A DNA stretch of 64,000 nt from Chitinispirillales bacterium ANBcel5 (lineage in GTDB: Bacteria; Fibrobacterota; Chitinivibrionia; Chitinivibrionales; Chitinispirillaceae): contig JARUKZ010000003.1 of assembly GCA_029688955.1 (NCBI GenBank), forward strand, positions 62,001 to 126,000. The letters are read 5' to 3'. Positions 1-8,772 of this stretch are shown one piece after another. The notes under the pieces were generated by a model. That model searched no databases. It worked only from the letters and a program-made list of their open reading frames with translations, and was not told where the DNA came from. Each line of letters starts with the position of its first letter. Positions within the stretch are counted from its first letter, which is position 1. Position numbers and translations under genes: made by a program.

Positions 1-884
1 TTACGCATAGTAGAAGCGCCTACATTACCTCTAAGATACCATGCCACATGCTTTTTCATCTCCTTAGAAGCCCGTAACTCTCCATGCTCCTGTGCGTACT
101 TTTTTAGGTGATTGAGTACAACCTCTTCCTTTTCCCGCCTGTGAGGCAAGGTAATCGCACGGTTTTTAATACAAGCCCTGGCCTGCTCAAAAATCCAGGG
201 ATTACCGTAGCTGCCCCTGCCAATCATTACTGAGTCACAACCGGTTTCGGACAACATAGCAAGGGCATCCTCACCACTGCATATATCTCCATTACCAACC
301 ACCGGCACGGAAACTGCCCGCTTAACCTCTCCTATTCTCTCCCTAAAAGCTGTACCGGCAAAAACCATCGTTTTAGAGCGTGGATGCAGAGTAATGGCAC
401 TCACTCCGCACTGTTCAGCAACCCTGGCCAATTCCACATCAACCCACTCATATTTAAACCAACCTGATCGGATTTTTACCGTTACCGGAATCGATACTGC
501 TTTCACCATCTCTTTGAGTATCCCTTCAAAGAGTTTTCTATCCTTAAGCAGAGCAGATCCACCATTTTTGCCCACAACCTTTGGGACCGGGCATCCGGCA
601 TTCAGATCGATGAAATCAGGGTTACAATAGTCCTGCACAAAACGCGCTGCATCAGCCAGGGAATTAGGATCGGCACCAAAAAGCTGTATTCCAATGGGAC
701 GCTCAGATGCTCTAAATTTCAAAAGCGAAAGAGTATTGGCCGAGCGGTACTTTATCCCCTCAGCAGACACCATCTCTGATACAACTATATCTGCCCCGTG
801 TTCTCTGCATAGTTGGCGAAAAACGGTTTCGGTAATTCCTGCCATAGGGGCAAGAATAATGCTTTTTTGTCTAAAAATATCCAT
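1..884 (-). CDS. dusB: tRNA-dihydrouridine synthase, DusB-like (3' end outside window)
   Basis: This is a flavoenzyme that reduces uridines in the D-loop of tRNA with NAD(P)H. Read on the minus strand from ATG at 884, the protein opens MDIFRQKSIILAPMAGITE, the APM(A/E)G(V/I)T start typical of Dus enzymes. It then shows DLNAGCPVPKVV with the catalytic-loop cysteine, GSALL, the VKIRSGW substrate/FMN region, TLHPRSK, and NGDI...GCDSVMIGRG for phosphate binding. Near the window edge it reaches the helical C-terminal domain (KKHVAWYLRG). The frame is still open at position 1, so the last residues are missing. About 294 codons are visible of a family length near 320-350. DusB is preferred over DusA/DusC because of the KHVAWYLRG-type helix, but the subfamily is inferred. 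Confidence 0.93.
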   Translation of the reverse strand, partial: MDIFRQKSIILAPMAGITETVFRQLCREHGADIVVSEMVSAEGIKYRSANTLSLLKFRASERPIGIQLFGADPNSLADAARFVQDYCNPDFIDLNAGCPVPKVVGKNGGSALLKDRKLFEGILKEMVKAVSIPVTVKIRSGWFKYEWVDVELARVAEQCGVSAITLHPRSKTMVFAGTAFRERIGEVKRAVSVPVVGNGDICSGEDALAMLSETGCDSVMIGRGSYGNPWIFEQARACIKNRAITLPHRREKEEVVLNHLKKYAQEHGELRASKEMKKHVAWYLRGNVGASTMR

Positions 885-970
885 AGGGTAAAAATAGAAT
901 CGGGAAGTAACAATAAGCAGATTAAAAACAGCTGTTCTCTTTAGCTATCCAAACGCACTATCAAAAACAG

Positions 971-1729
971 CTACACAATGATACTATGGCTCATCTTTCC
1001 TTTTAGATTAACACACTTCACCGGCACATAATTATCTGAATCAGGGCTGGTTTCTGCACAGGAGGCAGGCAGGGAACCCAAGTGTTTGTTCATAAAACGG
1101 GAGCCATATAAGTGATACTGTTTTCCAAAAGAACCCGGAGAGCAATGCTTGGCCAATATATCGGTGGTGACCATTATTCTCCAGTTATTTCGTACCTGCA
1201 TGCAAAAATCCAGGTCGTGAAAGTAGAAATCATCAAAGTTATCTTCATCAAATCGGGCAGATGCAAACACTTCACTTCTAACCGCCATAAACACACCTGT
1301 GCAGCAAACAACTTCAAAATCACCCTTTTGATCGGAGAAAAGAGTGGCGAAGAAATCTCCGTTTTCGAAATGATAAAGCAGCTGGCCCTTTAAATAGGGA
1401 CGCCCAGCTGATGTCCAGGAGTAATTATCGGCATGAAGATATTGAGTACCAGCAAGTCCCACTACTCCCAGATACGGATTCTTTAAGAATTTATCCTGAA
1501 GCACCAGACCCCAGTCAGGCCGCATAAAAAAGAGATCATCGTGCATAAAGACCACAATTTCTCCCTTTGCCTTACTCAAACCAAAATTATATACCGAGGA
1601 TAAACTGACCTCTCCTCCTGAATTTTTGATTATAAGCAGCTCATTCTCTGTACCTATAGTTTTTTTAATGTTCCTTTCAAGAGGCGAACCAGGTACAGGA
1701 TTTCTAGCAGATACAACAACACTAATCAT
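971..1729 (-). CDS. StrF-like family 2 glycosyltransferase
   Basis: A single-domain GT-A glycosyltransferase of 252 residues, likely cytoplasmic. It begins MISVVVSARNP, a short beta strand binding the nucleotide. VVFMHDDLFF, about 60 residues in, is the metal-binding acidic motif, with HDD where many GT2 enzymes have DDD/DxD. A second acidic motif, DDFYFHDLDFCMQ, fits the acceptor/base region of the StrF-like (Glyco_tranf_2_5) group. No membrane segment is visible, so a processive synthase is unlikely. It lies alone, in the same direction as the dus gene and 86 bp upstream of it. The sugar donor and acceptor cannot be read from sequence; surface polysaccharide decoration is an inference. Confidence 0.82.
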   Translation of the reverse strand: MISVVVSARNPVPGSPLERNIKKTIGTENELLIIKNSGGEVSLSSVYNFGLSKAKGEIVVFMHDDLFFMRPDWGLVLQDKFLKNPYLGVVGLAGTQYLHADNYSWTSAGRPYLKGQLLYHFENGDFFATLFSDQKGDFEVVCCTGVFMAVRSEVFASARFDEDNFDDFYFHDLDFCMQVRNNWRIMVTTDILAKHCSPGSFGKQYHLYGSRFMNKHLGSLPASCAETSPDSDNYVPVKCVNLKGKMSHSIIV

Positions 1730-2196
1730 TTCTATTTCCTATTATTTGTTCTCTGTTTTTTTTATGAAAATCGGGTTAGCAGCTAAAAGAAAAATACAAA
1801 ACTACCGCAGATACTGTAACAATTTTTAAGATTTTTTTTGAACCACACTATGGCTGGTAGTAGAACTGCCGAAGATGATTCAAAACAGAACGTTCGTTTT
1901 GGTTATCCAAAATTAGAAAAAAGATAGCACATATTCTCTGATTTCTGAAGAATAAATACTATTGTGAGAGGCAGGAAAACAAACCTCATCTTTGACAGCT
2001 AATATAACTCTCTATAGCACATTAGTTATGATGTGCCAAAAATCACGAGCCCTTTACTCTCCTGCCGACACAAAATATCATTGATCACTGTACGACTTTC
2101 GGCTTATATTTTATAATATCGTAACAATGGTCTGCAAGTAAGATGTGGCCATGTTACGGCTCTGTTTATGGTGATACTTTAAAAGGAAAAATATAG
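1730..2196. other. Intergenic region between divergent genes
   Basis: This is AT-rich DNA between the minus-strand glycosyltransferase and the plus-strand RlpA-like gene, so both promoters should lie here. I see no convincing ORF, repeat or RNA. The last bases, AAAAGGAAAA from 2180, provide the ribosome-binding site for the GTG start at 2197. Confidence 0.5.
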
Positions 2197-2625
2197 GTGT
2201 TAAAACATATCTTTCAATTCTGTGTGCTGCTGATTTTAATTTATGGGTGTGCTTCTTCACCCAGATATACTTCTTTTGCTTCCAATACTACTACCAGTGC
2301 ACAAAAGAGCACTTCAACTACGACCAGCCGATCGTCGCACCAAAACGGCAAGGCTTCCTTTTATGGCAGAAAGTTTCATGGAAGACAAACCGCGAATGGC
2401 GAAATCTATAACATGCACGATATGACCGCAGCACATAAAGAGCTGCCTTTTAACACTATGGTGAAGGTAACTAATCTTGAAAACAACCGTACTGTAACAG
2501 TGAGGATCAATGACCGGGGCCCTTTTGTGCGGGGGCGTATCATTGATCTGTCTTACGGAGCTGCCAAAAAGATCGATATGATTGATGATGGTGTTGTGCC
2601 GGTGAAAATAGAGATTTTGGAATAA
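2197..2625 (+). CDS. RlpA-like double-psi beta-barrel lipoprotein
   Basis: RlpA-family proteins sit on the outer membrane and act on or bind septal and cell-wall glycan; some are lytic transglycosylases specific for naked glycan strands. The 142-residue product opens with a lipoprotein signal ([21 protein letters not shown]; lipobox LIYGC, Cys18) and a Ser/Thr-rich linker. The DPBB barrel spans about residues 50-142: [51 protein letters not shown]. The conserved Asp in NDRGPF and the His in TAAHKELP match the catalytic pattern of active RlpA. There is no C-terminal SPOR domain. The start is GTG with an upstream AAGGA. Whether it cleaves glycan in this organism is not known. Confidence 0.9.
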   Translation: MLKHIFQFCVLLILIYGCASSPRYTSFASNTTTSAQKSTSTTTSRSSHQNGKASFYGRKFHGRQTANGEIYNMHDMTAAHKELPFNTMVKVTNLENNRTVTVRINDRGPFVRGRIIDLSYGAAKKIDMIDDGVVPVKIEILE

Positions 2626-2705
2626 GCACTCGCCTGAAGTCTCCTTTTTGTGGTTCATTTTCTCCGGAGCGTCCATTATTTTACCCTTAGAAGAAATTAC
2701 ATAAC

Positions 2706-2711
2706 AAGGAG
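2706..2711 (+). promoter_or_regulatory. Strong Shine-Dalgarno pointing to a CTG start at 2719
   Basis: AAGGAG is followed after 7 bases by CTG at 2719, which is in frame with the radical SAM gene. The GTG at 2794 has no clear ribosome-binding site. The extra in-frame codons read LRLLSPRAYLRTAKGLLYNL before the recognised start. Confidence 0.5.
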
Positions 2712-2793
2712 ATGATTTCTGAGACTTCTCTCACCTCGGGCATACCTTCGCACCGCAAAGGGCCTGCTATACAACCTATTCACGGGCACTCAC

Positions 2794-3681
2794 GTGTTTC
2801 CCTTCTATGCATCTTTTAAGCTTACATCAAGATGCCACTTCGGCTGCCCTTTTTGTAACGTTAAAAAGAACGCAGTCCCGGACCTAACAACCGAGCAGAT
2901 AAAAGCTGTAATGGATAACCTATCTCGCTCTTCGGTACTGATGACAAGCTTTGAGGGAGGAGAGCCTCTTTTAAGGGATGATATTGAGGAACTCTTACAG
3001 TATGCCCAACGGTGCCACTTTTACCTTCTTTTCACCACGAGTGTAAAAAACCTGACCGACTATCCACTCGAAAAATATGCTCAATATATAGATTTTTTGC
3101 ATGTATCTATCGATGAGGGGCACGATAATCTCTCTTTGTTCGATTCATTGGATACCCTTACTTCATTAAATACCCAGGTGTCGGTGCAAACTGTGGTTAC
3201 TGCCGAAACAGTACAAACTCTTGAACAGAAGGTTAAACGGTGTTTTGATACAGGGGCCAACATCGTCATAATTCCTGCTGCGAAAATGGACAATGCACAA
3301 AATTGTTTTCCGGATATGAAGAGTCTTAAAGCAGAAGTAGAAATGCTAAGGAAAAAATACCCCAACACAATCCATACCCCTGGCGGTTTTTTTAAAGCGT
3401 GGGAAAACGGTAAGTGTTCAAGTGCTTCCACCATAATTGCCCCCGATGGTCATCTTTACTATCCCTGCCATATACTGGGCAACAAGGGTGCGGATCTTAA
3501 GAGTACCGATCTCTCTGCCTGGCTGCTTTCCCAAAAAGCAGACTCACTGCGCAAACAGATGAAAAGGTGTAAACGAAACTGTGGATGGTATCAGTACTAT
3601 TCAATCGCTTCATACACCTCCCTTACCTCAGTACTGCAGGCCCTTGGACCGGTGCTGAGAAAAAGAAAACAAAGGCAGTAG
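2794..3681 (+). CDS. Radical SAM protein with SPASM-like C-terminus
   Basis: This is a cytoplasmic [4Fe-4S] enzyme that cleaves S-adenosylmethionine to start radical chemistry. The signature CxxxCxxC is at Cys14, Cys18 and Cys21 (RCHFGCPFC), followed by FEGGEPLLRDDIEELL, the GGEP motif that contacts SAM. The C-terminal part carries more cysteines in a SPASM-like layout: CSSASTIIAPDGHLYYPC, then KRCKRNCGWYQYY. That suggests an auxiliary cluster, as in peptide- or protein-modifying and cofactor-maturing members. No precursor peptide gene is evident nearby. GTG 2794 is the conventional start, but a CTG at 2719 with a strong AAGGAG is probably used and would add 25 residues. The substrate is unknown. 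Confidence 0.85.
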   Translation: MFPFYASFKLTSRCHFGCPFCNVKKNAVPDLTTEQIKAVMDNLSRSSVLMTSFEGGEPLLRDDIEELLQYAQRCHFYLLFTTSVKNLTDYPLEKYAQYIDFLHVSIDEGHDNLSLFDSLDTLTSLNTQVSVQTVVTAETVQTLEQKVKRCFDTGANIVIIPAAKMDNAQNCFPDMKSLKAEVEMLRKKYPNTIHTPGGFFKAWENGKCSSASTIIAPDGHLYYPCHILGNKGADLKSTDLSAWLLSQKADSLRKQMKRCKRNCGWYQYYSIASYTSLTSVLQALGPVLRKRKQRQ

Positions 3682-3908
3682 AACTTTTGGTGTTTCTAGT
3701 GATCACCAAAGACCTAAGGGTTATTTCAAACTGCGGTATCTCCTAAATGAAACAATTGGGGTAATGTAAACCTGAGGGTAATAGAAACGCAGCGCTTGCC
3801 TGAAAGCGTGCGTGTTGGTTATACTATAATAGTTATTATTCGCAAAAACCAGGAGCCTGGTGACCAACCAGACTCAATACCTTTTTCAGTTAAGAGCAGG
3901 TATTACGT

Positions 3909-4178
3909 ATGGACATGCAGTGTAAAGGGATCACCAAAAGTGGAAGCCGGTGCAAAAACAAGGTTAGTCCTGAAGATGAATTTTGCACGGTTCACAGTAA
4001 TCAGAAAAAAGTATCAAAAAAGAGCAAAAGACCATCCAACGATACCTCTAAAGAGCAAATCGAATCCAGCCAGCCTTATAGCCCTAATGTGGGCTCAGAA
4101 GAGGAAGTGAAACGGGAGTGGCTTCTTTTTATTATCGGAGTTTTGGTACTGCATTTGATGCTTCGAAAAAAGAGCTGA
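3909..4178 (+). CDS. Small zinc-finger-like membrane-anchored protein (DUF5763-like)
   Basis: An 89-residue protein. Its N-terminus, MDMQCKGITKSGSRCKNKV...FCTVH, has the C-x(9)-C...C-x(2)-H arrangement of the small CKGxTKxGxxC family (DUF5763-like), probably a metal-binding knuckle. A charged linker of about 45 residues follows, then one hydrophobic C-terminal helix (WLLFIIGVLVLHLML) and a basic tail, so the protein is likely tail-anchored. The start at ATG 3909 is preceded by AGAGCAGG. A longer ORF in another frame (3796-4110) overlaps it but has no recognisable features. Function is unknown. Confidence 0.7.
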   Translation: MDMQCKGITKSGSRCKNKVSPEDEFCTVHSNQKKVSKKSKRPSNDTSKEQIESSQPYSPNVGSEEEVKREWLLFIIGVLVLHLMLRKKS

Positions 4179-4282
4179 ATTGTAATTATTCTTTAAAATT
4201 TCGGCCAGAATGAGCACCATTTATCCGTAGTATTTATAGGTAGGAAATATGTCTGTTTTGTAGGATAGAGGGGTGTTTAGCT

Positions 4283-4603
4283 ATGTATATGACGGCCAGT
4301 AAAAGAAAACGGGCAACTGATGTAGGCGGCGCCGATACATTCGAAACTCCTCAGGTTGAACACAGGTCTGTGCCAGTACCTGAGGCAGAATTAGAGCATG
4401 TAGGTCCGGTCGAAATGAAAGCTGAAGATGTGCTTAAAGGTGAGCTGCCCAAAAGAAATGGAAGAAAAAAGAAAGAGTTACGAAACGAGATAATGAAACG
4501 ACTCGAATCGATTGAGAAATACGAGGGTCAGGTTACTGAAACGATTCTAAAGATTGAAGATGAGAAAAACTGTATCAAAAATCTTGTCGATAAATTGATC
4601 TGA
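4283..4603 (+). CDS. Hypothetical coiled-coil protein
   Basis: A 106-residue hydrophilic protein that I do not recognise. The first half is acidic and low in complexity. A basic stretch (KRNGRKKKELRNEI) leads into a C-terminal heptad-like helix of about 45 residues (IMKRLESIEKYEGQV...LKIEDEKNCIKNLVDKLI), probably a coiled coil. No signal peptide is seen. A terminator-like hairpin follows four bases after the stop codon, supporting a real transcript end here. A DNA-binding or scaffold role would be speculation. Confidence 0.6.
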   Translation: MYMTASKRKRATDVGGADTFETPQVEHRSVPVPEAELEHVGPVEMKAEDVLKGELPKRNGRKKKELRNEIMKRLESIEKYEGQVTETILKIEDEKNCIKNLVDKLI

Positions 4604-4606
4604 AAA

Positions 4607-4645
4607 GAGGGGGTGTGCCAGCGCTGGTACAGCCCCTCCTTTTGT
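4607..4645 (+). terminator. Intrinsic terminator
   Basis: A strong stem-loop pairs GAGGGG/CCCCTC and extends through TGT/ACA to CCAGC/GCTGG (4607-4638). CTTTTG follows. It separates the coiled-coil gene from the macrodomain gene. Confidence 0.75.
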
Positions 4646-4670
4646 CTTAACAAAGCTCCCGGAGAGTGGC

Positions 4671-5201
4671 ATGGTAGTAAGAAAAGATAGTAAAAGCATT
4701 GAAGTCATCAGAGGCAACATTGTGGAGCAATTTGACATAGATGCTGTCGTTAATGCTGCTAATGCTCAGCTTCGAATGGGTGGAGGAGTAGCGGGTGCAA
4801 TCCACAGAGCCGCCGGACCTGAGCTTGCGGCTGAATGTGAACCTCTTTCACCTATAAATCCGGGGGATGCTGTAATCACTGCTGCTTATAACCTTCCAAA
4901 CCGGTATGTCATCCATTGCCTTGGCCCGGTGTATGGAAGTGACAGGCCCGAAGACAAGTTGCTCGCCAACTGTTATCGCAATGCCTTAAAACTTGCCGAT
5001 GAAAAAGGGATCGCTTCAGTAGCTTTTCCTTCCATCTCTACTGGTGTATTTGGCTACCCTGTTGAGGAAGCTTCAAGGGTTGCGCTTACTGCAATACTTA
5101 CTACTATCACCGGATTAAAAAACGTAACCTTAGTACGCATGGTACTTTTCAGCCCTGATGATTATGAGCTATATACATCCACACTGAACTCTTTAAGCTA
5201 A
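4671..5201 (+). CDS. Macrodomain (ADP-ribose-binding) hydrolase
   Basis: A compact 176-residue MacroD-type domain that binds ADP-ribose and in this class usually hydrolyses O-acetyl-ADP-ribose or removes mono-ADP-ribose from proteins. Visible motifs are IDAVVNAANAQLRMGGGVAGAIHRAAG (adenine and ribose binding, with the catalytic-loop Asn-Ala-Ala-Asn and the GGG-V-A loop), VIHCLGPVY, and FPSISTGVFGYPVEEA for diphosphate binding. The length matches standalone MacroD/YmdB proteins. The start ATG has GGAG 7 bases upstream. No sirtuin, ART toxin or DarT neighbour is visible, so a housekeeping role is likelier than a toxin-antitoxin pair. Confidence 0.92.
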   Translation: MVVRKDSKSIEVIRGNIVEQFDIDAVVNAANAQLRMGGGVAGAIHRAAGPELAAECEPLSPINPGDAVITAAYNLPNRYVIHCLGPVYGSDRPEDKLLANCYRNALKLADEKGIASVAFPSISTGVFGYPVEEASRVALTAILTTITGLKNVTLVRMVLFSPDDYELYTSTLNSLS

Positions 5202-5357
5202 GGGGAGGGTTGTTTCTTTTAAACTGCTCAGCCCGCTGATCTGCTCCTCTTTTCTCTCATTTACTACTCTCCTTCCCTGGTACTCACTTTGCTAATACCT
5301 GCAGAGGTTACCTTCTTAATGGTTCCTTCTTCCAACTTTTAGAGGAGCAAAGTATCC

Positions 5358-6767
5358 ATGATCGAATTTTCAGGCACCTACACCGATCAGTATGAACTCA
5401 CAATGGCCCAGGCCTATTACAAAAAAGGGAGAATCAAAGAGAGAGCAGTGTTTGATTACTTCTTCCGCAAACTACCTTTTGGAGGCGGCTACGCCGTTTT
5501 TGCTGGTTTGCAGGATCTGCTCTCGGCGCTGCAGGGGCTCCGCTTTAACCAAAAGGACCTTGCCTTTTTATCTGAACAGGGGTTTCCCGATGATTTTTTA
5601 TCCTATCTTGCGGATTTTCGCTTTACAGGAAATGTTTATAGCTGCCGTGAGGGTGAGATTGTATTTGGAACCATGCCAGTGGTCCAGATAGAAGCCCCGC
5701 TAATTGAAGCGCAAATTATAGAAACGCTCCTTCTCAATATTTTAAACTTTCAGACCCTTATAGCTACCAAAGCAAGCAGAATTAAACTGGTTGCCGGTGA
5801 TGGGATGCTGGTAGATTTTGGATTGCGCAGGGCGCAGGGGGTGGGGGGATATCATGCAAGCAGAGCAGCCTTTGTGGGTGGATTTGACGCCACCAGTAAT
5901 GTTTGCGCGGGCCGCGATTTCCACCTCGCGGTATCGGGTACCATGGCACACTCATTTGTGCAAAGTTACGATGATGAACTGAGTGCTTTTAGAGATTTTG
6001 CCCTCTACAGGCCCGACAATTGTGTGCTCTTAGTAGATACCTATAACACTCTTGAGAGCGGAGTGCCCAATGCCATAATTGTTGCCCGGGAGATGGAGAA
6101 AAGGGGGCAGAGGTTAAAAGGGATACGGCTGGATAGTGGGGATCTGGCATACTTAGCAAAAGAAAGCCGCAGAATGCTCGATGAAGCCGGGCTTGAAAAT
6201 GTGAAAATCGCGGCATCCAATAAACTGGATGAATATGTGATTAGAAGCCTCAAACAGCAGCAGGCTCCCATAGATCTTTTCGGGGTGGGCACAAGTCTTG
6301 TCATAGGGCATCCCGACGGAGCACTTGATGGAGTTTACAAGATGGCTTTCGCTGGTGAAAAACCCCGTCTGAAACTTTCCGAAACTCTTGAAAAAATCAC
6401 CTTACCATTTAAAAAGCAGGTGTATCGCATGCATACCAGTGATGGTACCTGGGTTGGCGCAGACGCGATATTCCTTGCAGATGAAACAGAAAGCCACAAC
6501 ATGCATCATCCTTTCGCACCACTTAAATCCCTTTCTCTTGAAGGGCTAAAAAAAGAACCACTGCTACATACAGTAATGGAAAATGGCACAATTAAACACG
6601 AGCATTCACTTCAAGAAAGCGCAAGCTACTGTAAAGAAAGACTGACCCGTTTACCTTCAGAGTACAAACGCTTTGAAAATCCCCATACCTATAAAATAGG
6701 GATAAGTGATCATCTGAAAAAAGAGCGGGATAAGTTAATTGAATCCTACAGAAGGGGGCATAAGTGA
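5358..6767 (+). CDS. pncB: Nicotinate phosphoribosyltransferase
   Basis: It makes nicotinate mononucleotide from nicotinate and PRPP with ATP help, the entry step of the Preiss-Handler NAD salvage route. The 469-residue protein begins TYTDQYELTMAQAYYKKG, the conserved N-terminus. It contains DFGLRRAQGVGGYHASRAAFVGGFDATSN (substrate-binding region), GTMAHSFVQSY with the conserved His, DTYNTLESGV, and GIRLDSGDLAYLAKESR for phosphate binding. VGTSLVIGHPDGALDGVYKM follows, and then a C-terminal domain containing RMHTSDGTWVGADAIFLADE. Length and order fit the bacterial family. The start ATG has AGAGGAG upstream. It appears to be monocistronic. Confidence 0.95.
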   Translation: MIEFSGTYTDQYELTMAQAYYKKGRIKERAVFDYFFRKLPFGGGYAVFAGLQDLLSALQGLRFNQKDLAFLSEQGFPDDFLSYLADFRFTGNVYSCREGEIVFGTMPVVQIEAPLIEAQIIETLLLNILNFQTLIATKASRIKLVAGDGMLVDFGLRRAQGVGGYHASRAAFVGGFDATSNVCAGRDFHLAVSGTMAHSFVQSYDDELSAFRDFALYRPDNCVLLVDTYNTLESGVPNAIIVAREMEKRGQRLKGIRLDSGDLAYLAKESRRMLDEAGLENVKIAASNKLDEYVIRSLKQQQAPIDLFGVGTSLVIGHPDGALDGVYKMAFAGEKPRLKLSETLEKITLPFKKQVYRMHTSDGTWVGADAIFLADETESHNMHHPFAPLKSLSLEGLKKEPLLHTVMENGTIKHEHSLQESASYCKERLTRLPSEYKRFENPHTYKIGISDHLKKERDKLIESYRRGHK

Positions 6768-7143
6768 ACGCGCCCCACTTTTAGAGATATACCTGGGGAA
6801 TTTGGTACCCCTACTTGGAATTCAGTATTTTGGAATAGTGGCAACATTTAAAAAGGAATGGATTGGCGACTACCTCAAACGGGTGTTTCCATGATAAGCG
6901 TTACAGAAATAGCGGCCAGCGTGGTTATTAAAGTGCAAGATGTAATATTCCTCGTTTCAGCAAACTTGCGGAAAGATAACGCGTGAATCATTCCGTAAAG
7001 GCACTTCTGCAGTGAAGGTTTATGAGATTAGCCTTAAGTACGCTACCATCCTGTGCTGCGTTATGCAGCAGTAGTATTAAGAAGGAATTAAAAAAGAGAT
7101 AATTGGTTAAATTTGTTACACTGTTAAAGGAATGAGTTACTTT
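6768..7143. other. Intergenic region
   Basis: No gene is seen. Small inverted repeats occur, for example TGCTGC/GCAGCA around 7053-7070, but none is followed by a T-run. AAAGGA at 7126-7131 is the likely ribosome-binding site for ATG 7144. Confidence 0.4.
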
Positions 7144-8670
7144 ATGTCCCCAAACGAAAATCAATCCAAAAAAGTGATAATTATTGGAGCAGGTATCGCC
7201 GGTCTCTCTGTGGCTTCATATCTCCGGCAAAATGGGTATGAAACCGAGATCTATGAAAAACACTCTTGTGCCGGTGGCCTCTGTACCGCATGGAAACGAA
7301 AGGGATACACCATAGATTATTGTATTCACTGGCTTTATGGTTCCAAACCGGGGACATCGTTTCATACACTGTACAATGAATTAGGCGCTCTGAGTGGCCC
7401 GGAAGGAAAACAGGTAGAAATTGTGGATTTCGAAATTTTTGGAACTATTGAGCTCTCAAACGGTGACTCCTTTACTCTTTACAGTGACATAGCACTGCTA
7501 CAAAAGGAGATGCTGCGCATCGCGCCTGAAGACAGAAAAAAAATCAACTCTCTTTGCAAAGATATACGCAAAATCAGTAAATTCGATTTTGCTCAGGCTA
7601 CAGAACAGTGGGGCCTAAGCGGGTGGCTTAAATATATATACACACAGGCGCCCCGTGTTCCGACTATATTGAAGAGAATTAACACCAAGGTTGAAGACGT
7701 TGTTTCAACCATTAAAAGCCCCCTTTTAAAGGAAGTTTTACTAACTAGAGTTCCCGCTGAATGGAGTATCTTTGCTCTGATATTTTCTTTATCAGCCCAG
7801 ATCGGCAGAAATGGAGGATACCCCAAGGGCGGCTCGCTTTCTCTTGTTAATAATATGACAAACCGCTACCTTAGTCTTGGAGGTAAAATTTACTATAATG
7901 CACCGGTCAGTACTGTAGTAACCAAAAACGACCGAGCCAGCGGTGTAATTTTAAACGATGGCAAAGAGATACACGGTGACCACATCATCTCTGCTGCCGA
8001 TGGGCACTATACACTCTTTACTATGCTTAATGGCGACTTTTTACCCGACACGTTGAAAAAAGCGTACAGCCAGTATCCTCTTTTCCCATCAACGCTGTTT
8101 ATTGCTCTTGGCGTCAGGAACGATCTCTTGGATCTGCCCCATGCTGTATCTATGATTCTTAAGGAACCAATCGAAGTCGATGATGGCAGCGTTATTGATC
8201 GGCTTTCTGTGAGGGTGTTTAATTTTGATCCCTCACTATCTCCCCCCGGCAAATGTCTGGTTACGGTTACCGCTTACACGGGTAATGATCTTTACTGGGA
8301 AAATCTAAAGGAGCAGAGCGTAAAGCGTTATGAAAAACAAAAAAAGGCTATTGCCGAGAGAGTTATTGAGGAGCTGGATGTGCGGTTTAAAAACATCTCT
8401 GATGCAATAGAGATGGTCGATGTATCAACACCGCATACCGTTAAGCGATACACCGGAAACTGGCATGGCAGTATGGAAGGGTTCGCGCCCACACCGGCTT
8501 CACTTTCCAAATCCCTCCCAAAAACGCTTCCCGGGCTAAAAAACTTTTACATGACCGGTCAGTGGACAACCCCTGGTGGCGGGATTCCTCCTGCAGTATC
8601 GTCCGGGCGCTCAGTTTGCATCAAAATATGCAAAAGTGATGGCAAAAAGCCCAGATTCAGTACTTCCTGA
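7144..8670 (+). CDS. Phytoene desaturase-like FAD oxidoreductase (CrtI/carotene isomerase family)
   Basis: A FAD-dependent amine-oxidase-fold protein of about 508 residues. The Rossmann dinucleotide motif is KKVIIIGAGIAGLSVASYLRQNGYETEIYEK, followed by CAGGLCTAWKRKGYTIDYCIHWLYGS, the substrate-side signature of the CrtI/CrtISO group. The C-terminal FAD motif is FYMTGQWTTPGGGIPPAVSSGR. The family desaturates, isomerises or saturates polyenes such as phytoene, lycopene or retinol; the substrate here is unknown. A lycopene-cyclase-like gene and UbiA genes lie 41-44 kb away, so a shared isoprenoid pathway is possible but unproven. ATG 7144 is preferred over ATG 7132, because the AAAGGA abuts 7132 directly and would be too close. 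Confidence 0.85.
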   Translation: MSPNENQSKKVIIIGAGIAGLSVASYLRQNGYETEIYEKHSCAGGLCTAWKRKGYTIDYCIHWLYGSKPGTSFHTLYNELGALSGPEGKQVEIVDFEIFGTIELSNGDSFTLYSDIALLQKEMLRIAPEDRKKINSLCKDIRKISKFDFAQATEQWGLSGWLKYIYTQAPRVPTILKRINTKVEDVVSTIKSPLLKEVLLTRVPAEWSIFALIFSLSAQIGRNGGYPKGGSLSLVNNMTNRYLSLGGKIYYNAPVSTVVTKNDRASGVILNDGKEIHGDHIISAADGHYTLFTMLNGDFLPDTLKKAYSQYPLFPSTLFIALGVRNDLLDLPHAVSMILKEPIEVDDGSVIDRLSVRVFNFDPSLSPPGKCLVTVTAYTGNDLYWENLKEQSVKRYEKQKKAIAERVIEELDVRFKNISDAIEMVDVSTPHTVKRYTGNWHGSMEGFAPTPASLSKSLPKTLPGLKNFYMTGQWTTPGGGIPPAVSSGRSVCIKICKSDGKKPRFSTS

Positions 8671-8680
8671 CTGAATCTGG
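8651..8680 (+). terminator. Perfect stem-loop over the stop codon
   Basis: CCAGATTCAG (8651-8660) pairs with CTGAATCTGG (8671-8680), and the stop codon lies in the loop. No T-run follows, so it may stabilise the mRNA 3' end or be a weak terminator. Confidence 0.4.
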
Positions 8681-8772
8681 CGGCGAGCCAATTTACTTCT
8701 TTTCTGCTGAAAGGGCTTTTGTATTTTTTACTGATAAACTTACCATAAACCTGATTTGCTGGGAGTGGCGGT

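Noticed and set aside
1112-1393. Plus-strand ORF within the glycosyltransferase gene
   Set aside because: Antisense shadow of a clear coding gene.
3796-4110. 104-residue ORF overlapping the 89-residue zinc-finger-like gene
   Set aside because: Different frame, no family features; the 89-residue frame carries the Cys/His motif and membrane helix.
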